64,000 nucleotides of DNA from Clostridia bacterium (GTDB lineage: Bacteria; Bacillota; Clostridia; Christensenellales; CAG-138), in the NCBI GenBank assembly GCA_003246365.1, contig QKAN01000216.1, positions 20,099 to 84,098 of the forward strand. Direction: 5' to 3'. Positions 42,335 through 50,790 of the stretch are shown one piece after another; position 1 is the first letter of the stretch; every line of letters starts with the position of its first letter. The notes beneath the pieces are model-generated. The model worked only from the letters and a program-made list of their open reading frames with translations. It was not told the DNA's origin and did not search any database. Position numbers and translations under genes: made by a program.

Positions 42335-42443
42335 TGCATGCACCGCCCTTCTTTGTGTTTCCGAGTATGGTATCATAAAACAATAGCGGTGTGTAAAAAA
42401 GCGTAAAATATATCTTTTTGGAGAAATCACACGAAATCATCGG

Positions 42444-42974
42444 TTACAAAACAAACTCCATTTGGCATGCACCCGGCTCGTTTTTCGTGTGTTCCGGATC
42501 ATATTCCAGCGCCTCTACGCAGCCTACGGAAAGATAGAACGCCTGCGCCTGAACGGAGGAATGCGCCGAGATATACAACTTTTGCGCTCCCTGTTCCCGC
42601 GCCCATTGTGCCGCGCGAAAAAACAGTTCTCTACCGATGCCGTGCTGGCGCATTTCTCGGGAAACATACAACCGGGAAAGATCGCGGTATTGTCCCAGAG
42701 ATCCCATTTTTGCCGACTCCACTGCTGCAAATCCTTTTAGCAGATTCAAATCATTATAAGCGGCGAGCAGCAGGCCGCCGGAACGCACCGTTTCGCGCAG
42801 GATAGAACAGAGTTCCGTGTGCGCTTCTTCGTCCCAAACGTCGGTAAATGACGCGTCGACAATTGTCCATACGCCGTCAACTTTTTTTCTGCAGCGTGTC
42901 GTCTCCTGATATCGGTCGAACCCGGCGAACATGGAAGGCATAATTTCGTTTTCCGTCAGCGTGCGATAATCCAC
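42444..42974 (-). CDS. GNAT-family N-acetyltransferase
   Basis: 176 residues from a GTG at 42974 (VDYRTLTENEI), the usual N-terminus of this GNAT subfamily, with GGGGA 8 nt upstream; an in-frame ATG at 43058 would add 28 atypical residues and overlaps the RNA candidate. Acetyl-CoA-binding signature SREMRQHGIGRELFFRAAQWA near residue 110 and a late AQAFYLSVGCVEA. It acetylates an unknown amine. TTGATT-16-TATATT just upstream (about 43032-43005) is a possible promoter. Confidence 0.82.
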   Translation of the reverse strand: MDYRTLTENEIMPSMFAGFDRYQETTRCRKKVDGVWTIVDASFTDVWDEEAHTELCSILRETVRSGGLLLAAYNDLNLLKGFAAVESAKMGSLGQYRDLSRLYVSREMRQHGIGRELFFRAAQWAREQGAQKLYISAHSSVQAQAFYLSVGCVEALEYDPEHTKNEPGACQMEFVL

Positions 42975-43041
42975 TGAAAAAATCCCCGTTTCATTGGTGT
43001 TCTTGCAAACAAAATATAACATAGTATTTGTCCGAATCAAA

Positions 43042-43200
43042 CAAAAGCCCCCGCGCATTACTACGCGGGGGGATGCCCGAAACGGGAATCAGCAGCGCCG
43101 GAACGATTCTTGTGTTCTGCAAGGGATTGTTCTGCGGGGCTTTTAACCCCGAATGGCAGATTAGAATCGCGCGGCTGCTTGCTGTAACAGACTAAGAATT
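43042..43200 (-). ncRNA. candidate structured RNA ending at an intrinsic terminator
   Basis: On the reverse strand a long-range stem joins CAGC/GCAGC-CGATTC (43184-43164) to GAATCG-GCTGC/GCTG (43109-43090). Inside it is a nested hairpin TCTGC-GGGG (43160-43147) with CCCC-GCAGA (43139-43131). Downstream are CCCG-TTT-CGGG and the terminator CCCCCGCG/CGCGGGGG (43071-43048) followed by CTTTTG. No protein gene on this strand precedes the terminator, so it probably ends a small RNA or a regulatory leader of the acetyltransferase. The 5' end is unknown, and I do not recognise the family. Confidence 0.5.
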
Positions 43201-43335
43201 CTTGATACAACCGATTTTTTTCGGCTTTATCGGAAATCATCCCTGATTTCTGAATTAAGAATAACAAATACAAATACGTTTTACTGTGATTTTGTTGCGC
43301 AAACGCGGCAAAAAAACTTGTTTTATCACATAGAA
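43201..43335. other. intergenic stretch upstream of fabT, minor hairpins only
   Basis: No credible gene. On the reverse strand there are two small hairpins (GAAATC/GATTTC with loop AGGGAT near 43240, CCGAT/ATCGG near 43220) that may belong to the 5' part of the RNA candidate. Confidence 0.4.
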
Positions 43336-43386
43336 TTGCATTTTTGTGCGGATATGGTATCATAAATTGTTCGTAGTACAAACGAA
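43336..43386 (+). promoter_or_regulatory. fabT promoter and candidate FabT operator
   Basis: TTGCAT (43336-43341), 16-nt spacer, TATCAT (43358-43363). TTCGT-AGTACAA-ACGAA (43370-43386) is an inverted repeat over the predicted start site. Its core TAGTAC also occurs in the inverted repeat before accB (44089-44103), which suggests a common MarR-type regulator. Confidence 0.6.
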
Positions 43387-43418
43387 TTTCGCTTGCCCGG
43401 CGAGAAGGAGAGGAAATC

Positions 43419-43868
43419 ATGACCGATCAGGAGATCGAACTGTTACTCAACCAAGTGCTCAAAGACATGTTTTACAGCGTACTGCGCTTGCAGGAAAAGA
43501 GCGTATCCAAACTCGCAAACGGCAATCTCAGCCGCACGGAGATGCACGCGCTCGAAATCATTCAGGATGTGCCGGATGCAACGCTGACGCAGCTTGCGGA
43601 TATTCTCGGCATTACGAAGGCGACGGTCAGCGTTTCGGTCAGCCGCCTTGTCGAAAAAGGATATCTGGAAAAAATCCGCTCGGAGGACGACCGCCGCAAG
43701 AGCATTCTTCGCCTTACAGAGAGCGGCGAGGTTATGTGCAAAAAGCACACGCAATTTCACGATATGCTCATTAACAGTATCATGCGTGAATTTCGCGTTG
43801 CCGAGTATCCGGAGGTGCTCAAGTCAATGCAAGCGCTTGTGAACTTTTTTAACAATCTGCGTGTGTGA
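43419..43868 (+). CDS. fabT: MarR-family regulator of fatty-acid synthesis (FabT-like)
   Basis: 149 residues. Winged helix at about 40-105 (LSRTEMHALEIIQDVPDATLTQLADILGITKATVSVSVSRLVEKGYLEKIRSEDDRRKSILRLTESG), typical MarR. The start of the fatty-acid operon directly behind it matches the FabT arrangement of streptococci and many clostridia, where acyl-ACP acts as corepressor. GAGAAGGAGAGG precedes the ATG. It has its own promoter and is separated from accB by a nested terminator/promoter. Confidence 0.85.
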   Translation: MTDQEIELLLNQVLKDMFYSVLRLQEKSVSKLANGNLSRTEMHALEIIQDVPDATLTQLADILGITKATVSVSVSRLVEKGYLEKIRSEDDRRKSILRLTESGEVMCKKHTQFHDMLINSIMREFRVAEYPEVLKSMQALVNFFNNLRV

Positions 43869-44046
43869 TATTGCAAGAAAAATTGTTCATATGCAGTTTT
43901 TGAAGGCTGTTTGTTATGAATAATTCGCAAAATTCGGTACTATTTTCGCTGTTTAGCGAAGAAAGCGACCTGAAACTCAAACAAAACTGATAATTGTATA
44001 CAGAGTTCACAATTTCATATTTACCGGTCGGCGGCGCTTCGCCGCC

Positions 44047-44128
44047 TTGACAAGCAAAAAACGTCGTGTTATGATTCTGCGCAAGTTTGTTAGTACTGCT
44101 AACTAAACGCGGAATCATAATTTTTTTA
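44047..44128 (+). promoter_or_regulatory. nested fabT terminator, accB promoter and operator
   Basis: Promoter: TTGACA (44047-44052), 17-nt spacer, TATGAT (44070-44075). Operator: GTTAG-TACTG-CTAAC (44089-44103). Terminator: TTATGATTCTGCG (44069-44081) pairs with CGCGGAATCATAA (44108-44120), 13 bp with one wobble pair, followed by seven T. Because the accB start site (about 44082) lies after the left arm, the hairpin can form only in RNA coming from fabT. Upstream transcription therefore ends here while the operon starts anew from the same bases. Confidence 0.75.
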
Positions 44129-44147
44129 TACCGAAAGGAACCTCCGG

Positions 44148-44564
44148 ATGGATTTGGACGCAATTCTGAAACTCATGGATCGGGCGGAAAAATCTTCCTT
44201 TACGAAGGTGGAAATTCAATCTGGCGACGTGCGCCTTTTGCTGGAACGCGGGGAAACCGCGCCTGTTCTCGTGTCTGCCCCAATCGTTTGCCCGCCGCGT
44301 GACGCGGAGGAAACGGAAGGGAAAGATGCCGTGCGCTCGCCGATTTCCGGCGTGTTTTATCTGCGCAAAGAACCGGGAGCGGAGCCGTTTGTTTCCGTTG
44401 GCACGCGGGTGAACAAGGGAGACACGCTTTGCATCATCGAAGCGATGAAAACCATGAACGAAATCCGCTCGCCCAAAGCCGGCGTGATCACCGCAATTCA
44501 AATTGAGGACGGCGCAATGATCGCCGCGGGAGACACGCTCTTTCTCCTGAGTGAAGGAAACTGA
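44148..44564 (+). CDS. accB: acetyl-CoA carboxylase biotin carboxyl carrier protein
   Basis: 138 residues. N-terminal helical region, Pro/Ala-containing linker and a C-terminal biotinyl domain with EAMKTMN, where Lys101 is biotinylated. It carries the carboxyl group between AccC and AccDA in the first step of fatty-acid synthesis. AAAGGAACCTCC lies upstream of the ATG. First gene of the operon after fabT. Confidence 0.93.
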   Translation: MDLDAILKLMDRAEKSSFTKVEIQSGDVRLLLERGETAPVLVSAPIVCPPRDAEETEGKDAVRSPISGVFYLRKEPGAEPFVSVGTRVNKGDTLCIIEAMKTMNEIRSPKAGVITAIQIEDGAMIAAGDTLFLLSEGN

Positions 44565-44565
44565 C

Positions 44566-45927
44566 ATGCAAACGGTACTCGTGGCAAATCGCGGGGAAAT
44601 CGCCGTGCGCATTATCCGCGCCTGCAAAAAGCTCGGGCTTTGCAGTGTTGCGGTTTATTCGGAAAACGACGAACACGGCCTGCCGGTGCGCCTTGCGGAC
44701 GAGAGCGTCTGCATTGGCCCCCGCCCCGCTGACAAAAGCTATCTGAACATCGATGCACTCCTCGCGGCGGCAAAAGCCTACCGCGCGGATTTGCTGCATC
44801 CCGGCGTAGGGTTTCTCTCGGAAAACGACATGTTTGCCGAGGCATGTGCCGAAGCCGGAATCCGCTTCATCGGCCCCGCGCCGGAGACCATGCGTGTGCT
44901 CGGCGATAAGGAAGCCGCGCGGAAAACCATGATCGAACACGGGTTTCCTGTGGTACCGGGTTCCGAAGGAACGGTAGACACCCTGAAGGAAGCAATTTCC
45001 ACCGCGCGCAGCATCGGCTATCCGCTGATGATCAAGGCGGTGCGCGGCGGCGGCGGCAAGGGAATCCGCGTCGTGGAAGACGCGGACGCGCTTGAACGCG
45101 AATTTCCGCTCGTACGGCGGGAAGCCGAACTCGCCTTTGGCGACGGCGGTGTCTATCTGGAAGCGTATTTGCCGGAAGCGCGGCATATTGAGGTGCAAAT
45201 TCTTGCGGATTCGCACGGAAATGTGCTGCATCTGGGCACGCGGGAGTGCACCCTGCAACGGAAGAATCAGAAGCTCATCGAAGAAGCGCCCGCGGCGAAT
45301 GTGCCGGAGAAAACACTTTCCGCCATCGAACAGACAGCGGTGGAGATTGCACGTGCGGTCAGCTATCAAAACGCCGGTACGGTGGAATTTCTGCTTGCAA
45401 AGGACGGCCGCTTCTATTTTATGGAGATGAACGCGCGTATTCAGGTGGAACACCCGATTACGGAAAGCATTTTTGGCCTCGATCTGGTCAAAGCACAGAT
45501 TCAGGTTGCGCTCGGTCACCATATCAATATTCCGCAGGAGTCGCTGGTGTTGCGCGGCCACGCAATCGAATGCCGCATCAACGCGGAGTGCCCCGCTGAG
45601 GGGTTCCGCCCGTCGCCCGGCGTGATTCGCGCCATGCAGCTGCCCGGCGGCAACGGCATCCGCATCGACAGCGGGTATACGGTTGGAGACGAAATCTCTC
45701 CTTATTATGATTCAATGGTGCTGAAACTCATCGCTTATGCGGACGACCGCGAAGAGGCGATTCGTCTTTCGCTCTCCGCGCTTGGCGAGCTCTCTATCGA
45801 CGGCATTGAACACAACGCGGATCTCGCGCGTGCCATGTTGAGCGACAGCGATTTTCACAGCGGAAACGTTCATACCAAATGGATTGAACAGACGTTTTTG
45901 CCCCGTTATCTGAGAGGTCGCGTATGA
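44566..45927 (+). CDS. accC: acetyl-CoA carboxylase biotin carboxylase subunit
   Basis: 453 residues, standard length. ATP-grasp enzyme with VLVANRGEIAVRIIRACKKLG at the start, the glycine loop IKAVRGGGGKGIRVV near residue 160, and MEMNARIQVEHPITE with catalytic residues. It carboxylates biotin on AccB using bicarbonate and ATP. It starts 1 bp after the accB stop, with AAGGAA upstream, and overlaps accD by 4 bp. Confidence 0.95.
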   Translation: MQTVLVANRGEIAVRIIRACKKLGLCSVAVYSENDEHGLPVRLADESVCIGPRPADKSYLNIDALLAAAKAYRADLLHPGVGFLSENDMFAEACAEAGIRFIGPAPETMRVLGDKEAARKTMIEHGFPVVPGSEGTVDTLKEAISTARSIGYPLMIKAVRGGGGKGIRVVEDADALEREFPLVRREAELAFGDGGVYLEAYLPEARHIEVQILADSHGNVLHLGTRECTLQRKNQKLIEEAPAANVPEKTLSAIEQTAVEIARAVSYQNAGTVEFLLAKDGRFYFMEMNARIQVEHPITESIFGLDLVKAQIQVALGHHINIPQESLVLRGHAIECRINAECPAEGFRPSPGVIRAMQLPGGNGIRIDSGYTVGDEISPYYDSMVLKLIAYADDREEAIRLSLSALGELSIDGIEHNADLARAMLSDSDFHSGNVHTKWIEQTFLPRYLRGRV

Positions 45928-46790
45928 ACCTGTTTTCTGAACAAATCGAATCTACACAGCAGACCGGTCTGCAGGAGACGGGCGCGCTTGAGATGCTCCG
46001 CTGCACAAGATGCGGCAGAGATCTCGTCGCCGATGTTGTTTTGGCGGGTGATGCTGCCTGCCCGTATTGCGGCAATCTCTTCCGCCAGCCCGCGTATCGC
46101 CGCATCGAGGCGATTGTGGACAGCGGAAGTTTCATCGAGATCGAACGCGAAACCGAGACGGGCGACCCGCTCTCGTTTCCGGGATATCGCACCAAGCTGG
46201 AAAAAGAGCGCGTCAAGTCCAAAATGCAGGAAGGCGTCGTCATCGGCAAGGCGACCGTGAAAGGTCAGCGTACCGCGATCGCCGTGATGGACAGCTACTT
46301 TATGATGGGCAGCATGGGCACCGTGGTTGGCGAAAAAATCGTCATCCTCGCGGAATTTGCGCTCACAAATCGCCTACCACTCGTCATCTTCTGCGCCTCC
46401 GGCGGCGCGCGCATGCAGGAAGGCGTACTCTCGCTCATGCAGATGTCGCGCACGACGATCGCGCTCGCGCGGCACAGCGCGGCGGGTCTGTTGCATGTAA
46501 ACGTATTGACCCACCCGACAACGGGCGGGGTGACCGCGAGCTTTGCCATGCAGGGGGATATCACGCTCGCCGAACCCGGCGCGCTGATCGGTTTTGCCGG
46601 ACCGCGCGTAATTGAACAGACGGTTCGGGACAAACTGCCGGAAGGATTCCAGACGGCGGAATATCTCTATGAGCACGGACTGATCGACCGCATTGTGGAA
46701 CGCAAGGATATGCGCGAAACGCTTGCGTCGCTGCTGGCGCTGCATAACACCGAACGCGTGCAATGGACGGATAAGGGGGTGCGCGGATGA
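45924..46790 (+). CDS. accD: acetyl-CoA carboxylase carboxyltransferase subunit beta
   Basis: 288 residues. A zinc finger with Cys27-x2-Cys30 and Cys46-x2-Cys49, then the crotonase-like domain with MDSYFMMGSMGTVVGEKI, ASGGARMQEGVLSLMQM and GFAGPRVIEQTVRDKLPEGFQ. With AccA it moves the carboxyl group from biotin to acetyl-CoA. ATGA overlaps link it to accC and accA. Confidence 0.95.
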   Translation: MNLFSEQIESTQQTGLQETGALEMLRCTRCGRDLVADVVLAGDAACPYCGNLFRQPAYRRIEAIVDSGSFIEIERETETGDPLSFPGYRTKLEKERVKSKMQEGVVIGKATVKGQRTAIAVMDSYFMMGSMGTVVGEKIVILAEFALTNRLPLVIFCASGGARMQEGVLSLMQMSRTTIALARHSAAGLLHVNVLTHPTTGGVTASFAMQGDITLAEPGALIGFAGPRVIEQTVRDKLPEGFQTAEYLYEHGLIDRIVERKDMRETLASLLALHNTERVQWTDKGVRG

Positions 46791-47629
46791 AAAAGACGCA
46801 ACCTGATCTGACGGCTGAAGTGCTGCCGAATCAGGCGGATCCCGCCTGGGAGCGCGTAATGAACGCGCGCAAGGAAGACCGCCCGCAGGCGCGGGATTAT
46901 ATCGACAAACTGTTTCATGGCGTGTTCGAGGTGCGCGGGGATCAATGCATGGGGGACGACGAAGCGATCGTCACCGCCGTCGCTTGGTTTGAAACGTATC
47001 CTGTTACCATTATCGGACAACAGAAGGGACACACGCTGGAGGAGCGCATGCGCTGCAACTTCGGCATGCCGTCTCCGGAAGGATATCGCAAGTCCATGCG
47101 CGCGCTGCGGCAGGCGGAAAAGTTTAATCGACCTGTCATCTGCCTCGTCGACACGCCAGGCGCGTTCTGCGGGGTAGAAGCGGAGGCGAAAGGACAGGGG
47201 CGTGTCATCGCAGAGCATCTGCGCGCAATGGCGACGGTAAAGACGCCCTGCATCTCGATTATTATCGGGGAAGGCGGCAGCGGCGGCGCTCTCGCGCTCT
47301 CGCTGGCGGATCGCCTGATCATGCTCGAAAACAGCTATTTTTCGGTGATTTCGCCGGAAGGTGCGGCGTCTATCCTGTTTAAGGACAGCTCCATGGCTTC
47401 CGAAGCGGCAAAGAACCTGAAACTTACAGCGGCGGATTTAAAACGATTCGGCATTGTGGATGGCATCATCCGCGAGCCGGAGGGTTACTCCCGCTTTCAT
47501 ATGGACGAGAGCGCGGAGGCGGTGAAAAAGGCGATCCGCAGCGCGCTCAAACGACTGACGCAGATTCCCCCGGATCGTCTGGTGGAACAGCGACAGCAAA
47601 AATATCTGGATATGAGGTGGTATTCATGA
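46787..47629 (+). CDS. accA: acetyl-CoA carboxylase carboxyltransferase subunit alpha
   Basis: 280 residues, somewhat shorter than the E. coli protein (about 319). KFNRPVICLVDTPGAFCGVEAEAKGQG, IIGEGGSGGALALSLADRLIMLENSYFSVISPEGAASILFKD are diagnostic. Partner of AccD. Its start overlaps the accD stop and its end overlaps the fabH start by 4 bp. Confidence 0.95.
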   Translation: MKKTQPDLTAEVLPNQADPAWERVMNARKEDRPQARDYIDKLFHGVFEVRGDQCMGDDEAIVTAVAWFETYPVTIIGQQKGHTLEERMRCNFGMPSPEGYRKSMRALRQAEKFNRPVICLVDTPGAFCGVEAEAKGQGRVIAEHLRAMATVKTPCISIIIGEGGSGGALALSLADRLIMLENSYFSVISPEGAASILFKDSSMASEAAKNLKLTAADLKRFGIVDGIIREPEGYSRFHMDESAEAVKKAIRSALKRLTQIPPDRLVEQRQQKYLDMRWYS

Positions 47630-48621
47630 TGGCGCCGGTTCAAATCTTGGGCGTTGCGAAATGCGTCCCGGAAAAAATTGTGACGAACGTTGATCTGGAA
47701 TCGCTAGTTGACACAAGCGACGAATGGATCAGCAAACGCACCGGAATCAAAACCCGGCATGTCGCCGTGGAAGAAACTGCGATTGGTATCGCGGCTTCTG
47801 CCGCGCGGGACGCGCTGGCAATGTCCGGCATACCCGCCGAAGAGATTGGCGTGATCGTTGCCTGCACTATTACGGGCGAAGAGCTGACGCCTTCGCTGGC
47901 TGGCCGCGTGCAAAAGGCGCTCAACATTTCCAACTGCGCGGCGATGGACGTTTCCGCCGGATGCACGGGATTTCTTTACGCGTTGATCACGGCGGCGTCC
48001 CTGATGGAAACGCTGCACAAGGACGCGGCGATCGTGGTTGCAAGCGAGCTCATGTCCAAGTATACCGACTGGACGGATCGCTCCACCTGCGTACTCTTTG
48101 GCGACGGCGCAGGCGCGCTTGTGCTCAAGCGCAGCGAAATTGCGCATCTTCTGTATCCGATTTTGGATGCAACGCCGGATGTAGACGACGTGATCGTCGT
48201 GAAAAAGGAAGAGCGCGCAACGCCGTTTTCAGGACCGGTTGACGACAAGAAAGAGTATATCCGCATGAAGGGCGCAGACGTGTTTACTTACGCCGTTGGC
48301 GTTTTGGAAGGCACGCTCAGGCGGTTGGCCGAACAATGCGGAGAGAAACCGTATACAAAGATCGTTCCGCATCAGGCGAATGAGAAAATCATCGATTTCG
48401 TCGTGCGCTCCATGCGCATGAGTCGGGAGCAGTTTTTCGTCAACATTGCAAACTATGCCAATACATCCTCCGCCTCGATCCCCATCGCGCTTTGCGACGC
48501 ATGGGAATCCGGCTGGCTGAACGCGGGAGACCGCGTTGCGCTCGTCGGCTTCGGCTCGGGGCTCACCAGCGGCGGAGCGGTGATCGATTGGACGATACCC
48601 AACAAAAACGAAACAAAGTAA
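47626..48621 (+). CDS. fabH: 3-oxoacyl-ACP synthase III
   Basis: 331 residues. Catalytic Cys113 in AMDVSAGCTGF, His in VPHQANEKII and Asn in NYANTSSASIP form the KASIII triad. It condenses an acyl-CoA primer with malonyl-ACP to begin chain growth. GAGGTGG lies 5 nt before the ATG at 47626, which overlaps the accA stop codon. Confidence 0.95.
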   Translation: MMAPVQILGVAKCVPEKIVTNVDLESLVDTSDEWISKRTGIKTRHVAVEETAIGIAASAARDALAMSGIPAEEIGVIVACTITGEELTPSLAGRVQKALNISNCAAMDVSAGCTGFLYALITAASLMETLHKDAAIVVASELMSKYTDWTDRSTCVLFGDGAGALVLKRSEIAHLLYPILDATPDVDDVIVVKKEERATPFSGPVDDKKEYIRMKGADVFTYAVGVLEGTLRRLAEQCGEKPYTKIVPHQANEKIIDFVVRSMRMSREQFFVNIANYANTSSASIPIALCDAWESGWLNAGDRVALVGFGSGLTSGGAVIDWTIPNKNETK

Positions 48622-48671
48622 CCATCGGACAAACGACTCAACCAAATTATTTACATTAAGGAGAACTCATT

Positions 48672-48899
48672 ATGCAAGAAATTATTATTAACAGCCTCGT
48701 AAACCAACTGGATCTCGACCGCGACACCATTACGCTGGAAAGCCGCTTCGTCGAGGATTTTTCGATGGACTCTCTCGACATGGTCGAAATGCTCATCAAC
48801 CTCGAAAAGGAAACCGGCATTAAGGTTCCCGTCGAAGAAGTCGGCGATATTCATACCGTCGGCGAACTGATCAAGCACCTCGAAGGCAAACAGCAATGA
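48672..48899 (+). CDS. acpP: acyl carrier protein
   Basis: 75 residues. Ser34 in MDSLDMVEM receives the phosphopantetheine arm. Acidic and helical as expected. It has its own AAGGAG site after a 50-bp gap, the longest within the operon, and overlaps fabK by 4 bp. It carries the growing acyl chain for the enzymes around it. Confidence 0.95.
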   Translation: MQEIIINSLVNQLDLDRDTITLESRFVEDFSMDSLDMVEMLINLEKETGIKVPVEEVGDIHTVGELIKHLEGKQQ

Positions 48900-49858
48900 A
48901 ATACCCGGGCACAATCTGCTCGCTGATTGGTACGCAATATCCGCTTATTCAGGGCGGCATGGCGTGGGTGTCCGATGCAAGCCTTGCCGCCGCCGTTTCA
49001 ATGGCGGGCGGTCTGGGCGTAATTGCCGCGGGCAACGCACCGCCGGAGTGGGTGGAACAGCAGGTGAAAAAGGTGCGCGAAAAGACGGACAAACCCTTCG
49101 GTCTGAACGTCATGCTGCTCAGCCCCTATGTCACCCAGATTGCGGAACTGGTCAGCGACCTGAAGATTCCCGTGGTCATTACCGGCGCGGGCAATCCGGA
49201 CGCTTATGTCAAGCGCTGGAAAGAAGCGGGCTGCGTTGTGGCTCCCGTTGTGGCAAGCCGCGCGCTGGCGATGCTCATGGAGCGCATGGGCGCGGATTTT
49301 GTGATTGCGGAAGGCTGCGAGGCGGGCGGACACATCGGCGAGCTTACCTCTATGGTGCTTTGGCCGGACATCGCGCGCAACGTGAACATTCCCGTGGTTG
49401 CGGCGGGCGGCGTTTTTGACGCGGCCGGCGTTGCAGCGGCGTTCTGCCTCGGCGCAAAGGGCGTTCAGGTCGGTACGCGCTTTATTCTCGCGGAGGAGTG
49501 CACCGCACATGCGGACTATAAGGAACGCGTCATCCGCGCAAAGGACATTGACAGCAAGGTGACCGGACGCATTACGGGACATCCCGTTCGTGTGCTCAGG
49601 AGCCCGCTTCAGCGGGAACTGGCTGGCGCGGAATACGGCCCGGAAGGCGCCGCCGCCGTAGAAAAACTCGGCGAAGGTTCTCTGATGCGCGCCGTGCTGC
49701 ACGGCGACAAAGAGCGCGGCTCATTCATGGCGGGGCAGTGCGCCTGCATGATGGATCGCATTCAACCCGCAGAAGAGATCGTTCGCGAACTCTTTGATTC
49801 CGCCGCACTGAAAGCGACGTTGCAAAACGTAGCCGACCTTTTGGAGGCAAACGCATGA
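48896..49858 (+). CDS. fabK: enoyl-ACP reductase II (FMN-dependent)
   Basis: 320 residues of the nitronate monooxygenase-like TIM-barrel family: PLIQGGMAWVSDASLAAAVSMAGGLGVIAAG at the N-terminus, VVITGAGNPDAYVKRWKEAGC, EGCEAGGHIGE with the FMN-site, and VGTRFILAEECTAH. It reduces enoyl-ACP with NAD(P)H through FMN, replacing FabI; the family is insensitive to triclosan. No fabI lies in the window. Overlaps neighbours by 4 bp each. Confidence 0.93.
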   Translation: MKYPGTICSLIGTQYPLIQGGMAWVSDASLAAAVSMAGGLGVIAAGNAPPEWVEQQVKKVREKTDKPFGLNVMLLSPYVTQIAELVSDLKIPVVITGAGNPDAYVKRWKEAGCVVAPVVASRALAMLMERMGADFVIAEGCEAGGHIGELTSMVLWPDIARNVNIPVVAAGGVFDAAGVAAAFCLGAKGVQVGTRFILAEECTAHADYKERVIRAKDIDSKVTGRITGHPVRVLRSPLQRELAGAEYGPEGAAAVEKLGEGSLMRAVLHGDKERGSFMAGQCACMMDRIQPAEEIVRELFDSAALKATLQNVADLLEANA

Positions 49859-50790
49859 AAACGGCATTTTTATTTCCCGGCCAGGGCGCGCAGTCGCCCG
49901 GCATGGGGTCGGACTTATATGCATCATACAGCCGTTATCGCGAAGCCTTCGACAACTGCGAATCGGGCGCGGGGATGGATTTGAAAGCCGCTTGCTTTGA
50001 AGGCAAGGGCATGGACGGGAGCGACGCGATTCAGGCGGCGATTTATACGCATTCTGTTTCAACGCTTCGCCTGCTCGAATCCGAAGGCGTCAAGGCGGAC
50101 GCACTTGCCGGACTGTCGCTCGGCGAATATGCGGCGCTGACCGCGGCGGGCGTACTTGCGGATGCAAACGGCGCGCGGCTTGTCAAGCAGCGCGGCGCAA
50201 TCATGGACGGCGCGGTGCCTCCCGGAACGGGCGGCATGCTTTCCGTCGTCGGGCTTTCGCTCGATCAGGTGAGCGCGGCGATTGCGTCGTTTGAGCACGT
50301 TTATATTTCCAACCATCTTTCGGAAACGCAGATAACGCTCGGCGGACTGCAGCCCGAACTGGAGGCGGCAAAGCCGCTGTTGGAAACGGCAGGCGCGCGC
50401 ATGGTTGTCATGCTCGCGATGAAGGGCCCTTCGCACTGTCCGCTGCTCAACGAGGCGGCGGATCGGTTTGCCCAGGAGCTTGCCGGGGAGACTTTTGTAA
50501 AACCGAACAACGTTGTCTTCAGCAACGTGCTCGGCGCGCCGTATCCGGCGGATGCGGATATCCGCGCGATTCTCTGTGCGCAGATGAAAGAACGCGTGCG
50601 CTGGCACGACTGCGTGGAGCATATGATTGCAAGCGGCGTAACCCGCTTTGTCGAAATCGGACCCGGCGGCGTGTTGAGCAAAATGCTCAAGCGGCGCGTC
50701 TCGCGGGATGTGCAGCTTTACAGTGTTCAGGACGAAGCCTCGTTGGAGGCGTTCCTGCGCGCAAACGGAAACAGGGAGGAACAAGCATGA
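49855..50790 (+). CDS. fabD: malonyl-CoA:ACP transacylase
   Basis: 311 residues. FPGQGAQSPGMG at the N-terminus, catalytic Ser88 in GLSLGEYAAL, and His in GPSHCPLL near residue 190. It transfers malonyl groups from CoA to ACP. ATGA overlap with fabK and with fabG. Confidence 0.95.
   Translation: MKTAFLFPGQGAQSPGMGSDLYASYSRYREAFDNCESGAGMDLKAACFEGKGMDGSDAIQAAIYTHSVSTLRLLESEGVKADALAGLSLGEYAALTAAGVLADANGARLVKQRGAIMDGAVPPGTGGMLSVVGLSLDQVSAAIASFEHVYISNHLSETQITLGGLQPELEAAKPLLETAGARMVVMLAMKGPSHCPLLNEAADRFAQELAGETFVKPNNVVFSNVLGAPYPADADIRAILCAQMKERVRWHDCVEHMIASGVTRFVEIGPGGVLSKMLKRRVSRDVQLYSVQDEASLEAFLRANGNREEQA

Noticed and set aside
43061..43420. A 119-codon frame antisense to the fabT promoter
   Set aside because: It starts over the fabT ribosome site, has no family features and runs through the structured RNA candidate.
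44488..45561. A 357-codon frame antisense to accC
   Set aside because: Opposite a certain gene, no ribosome site, and composition dominated by Arg/His/Phe as expected for an antisense shadow.
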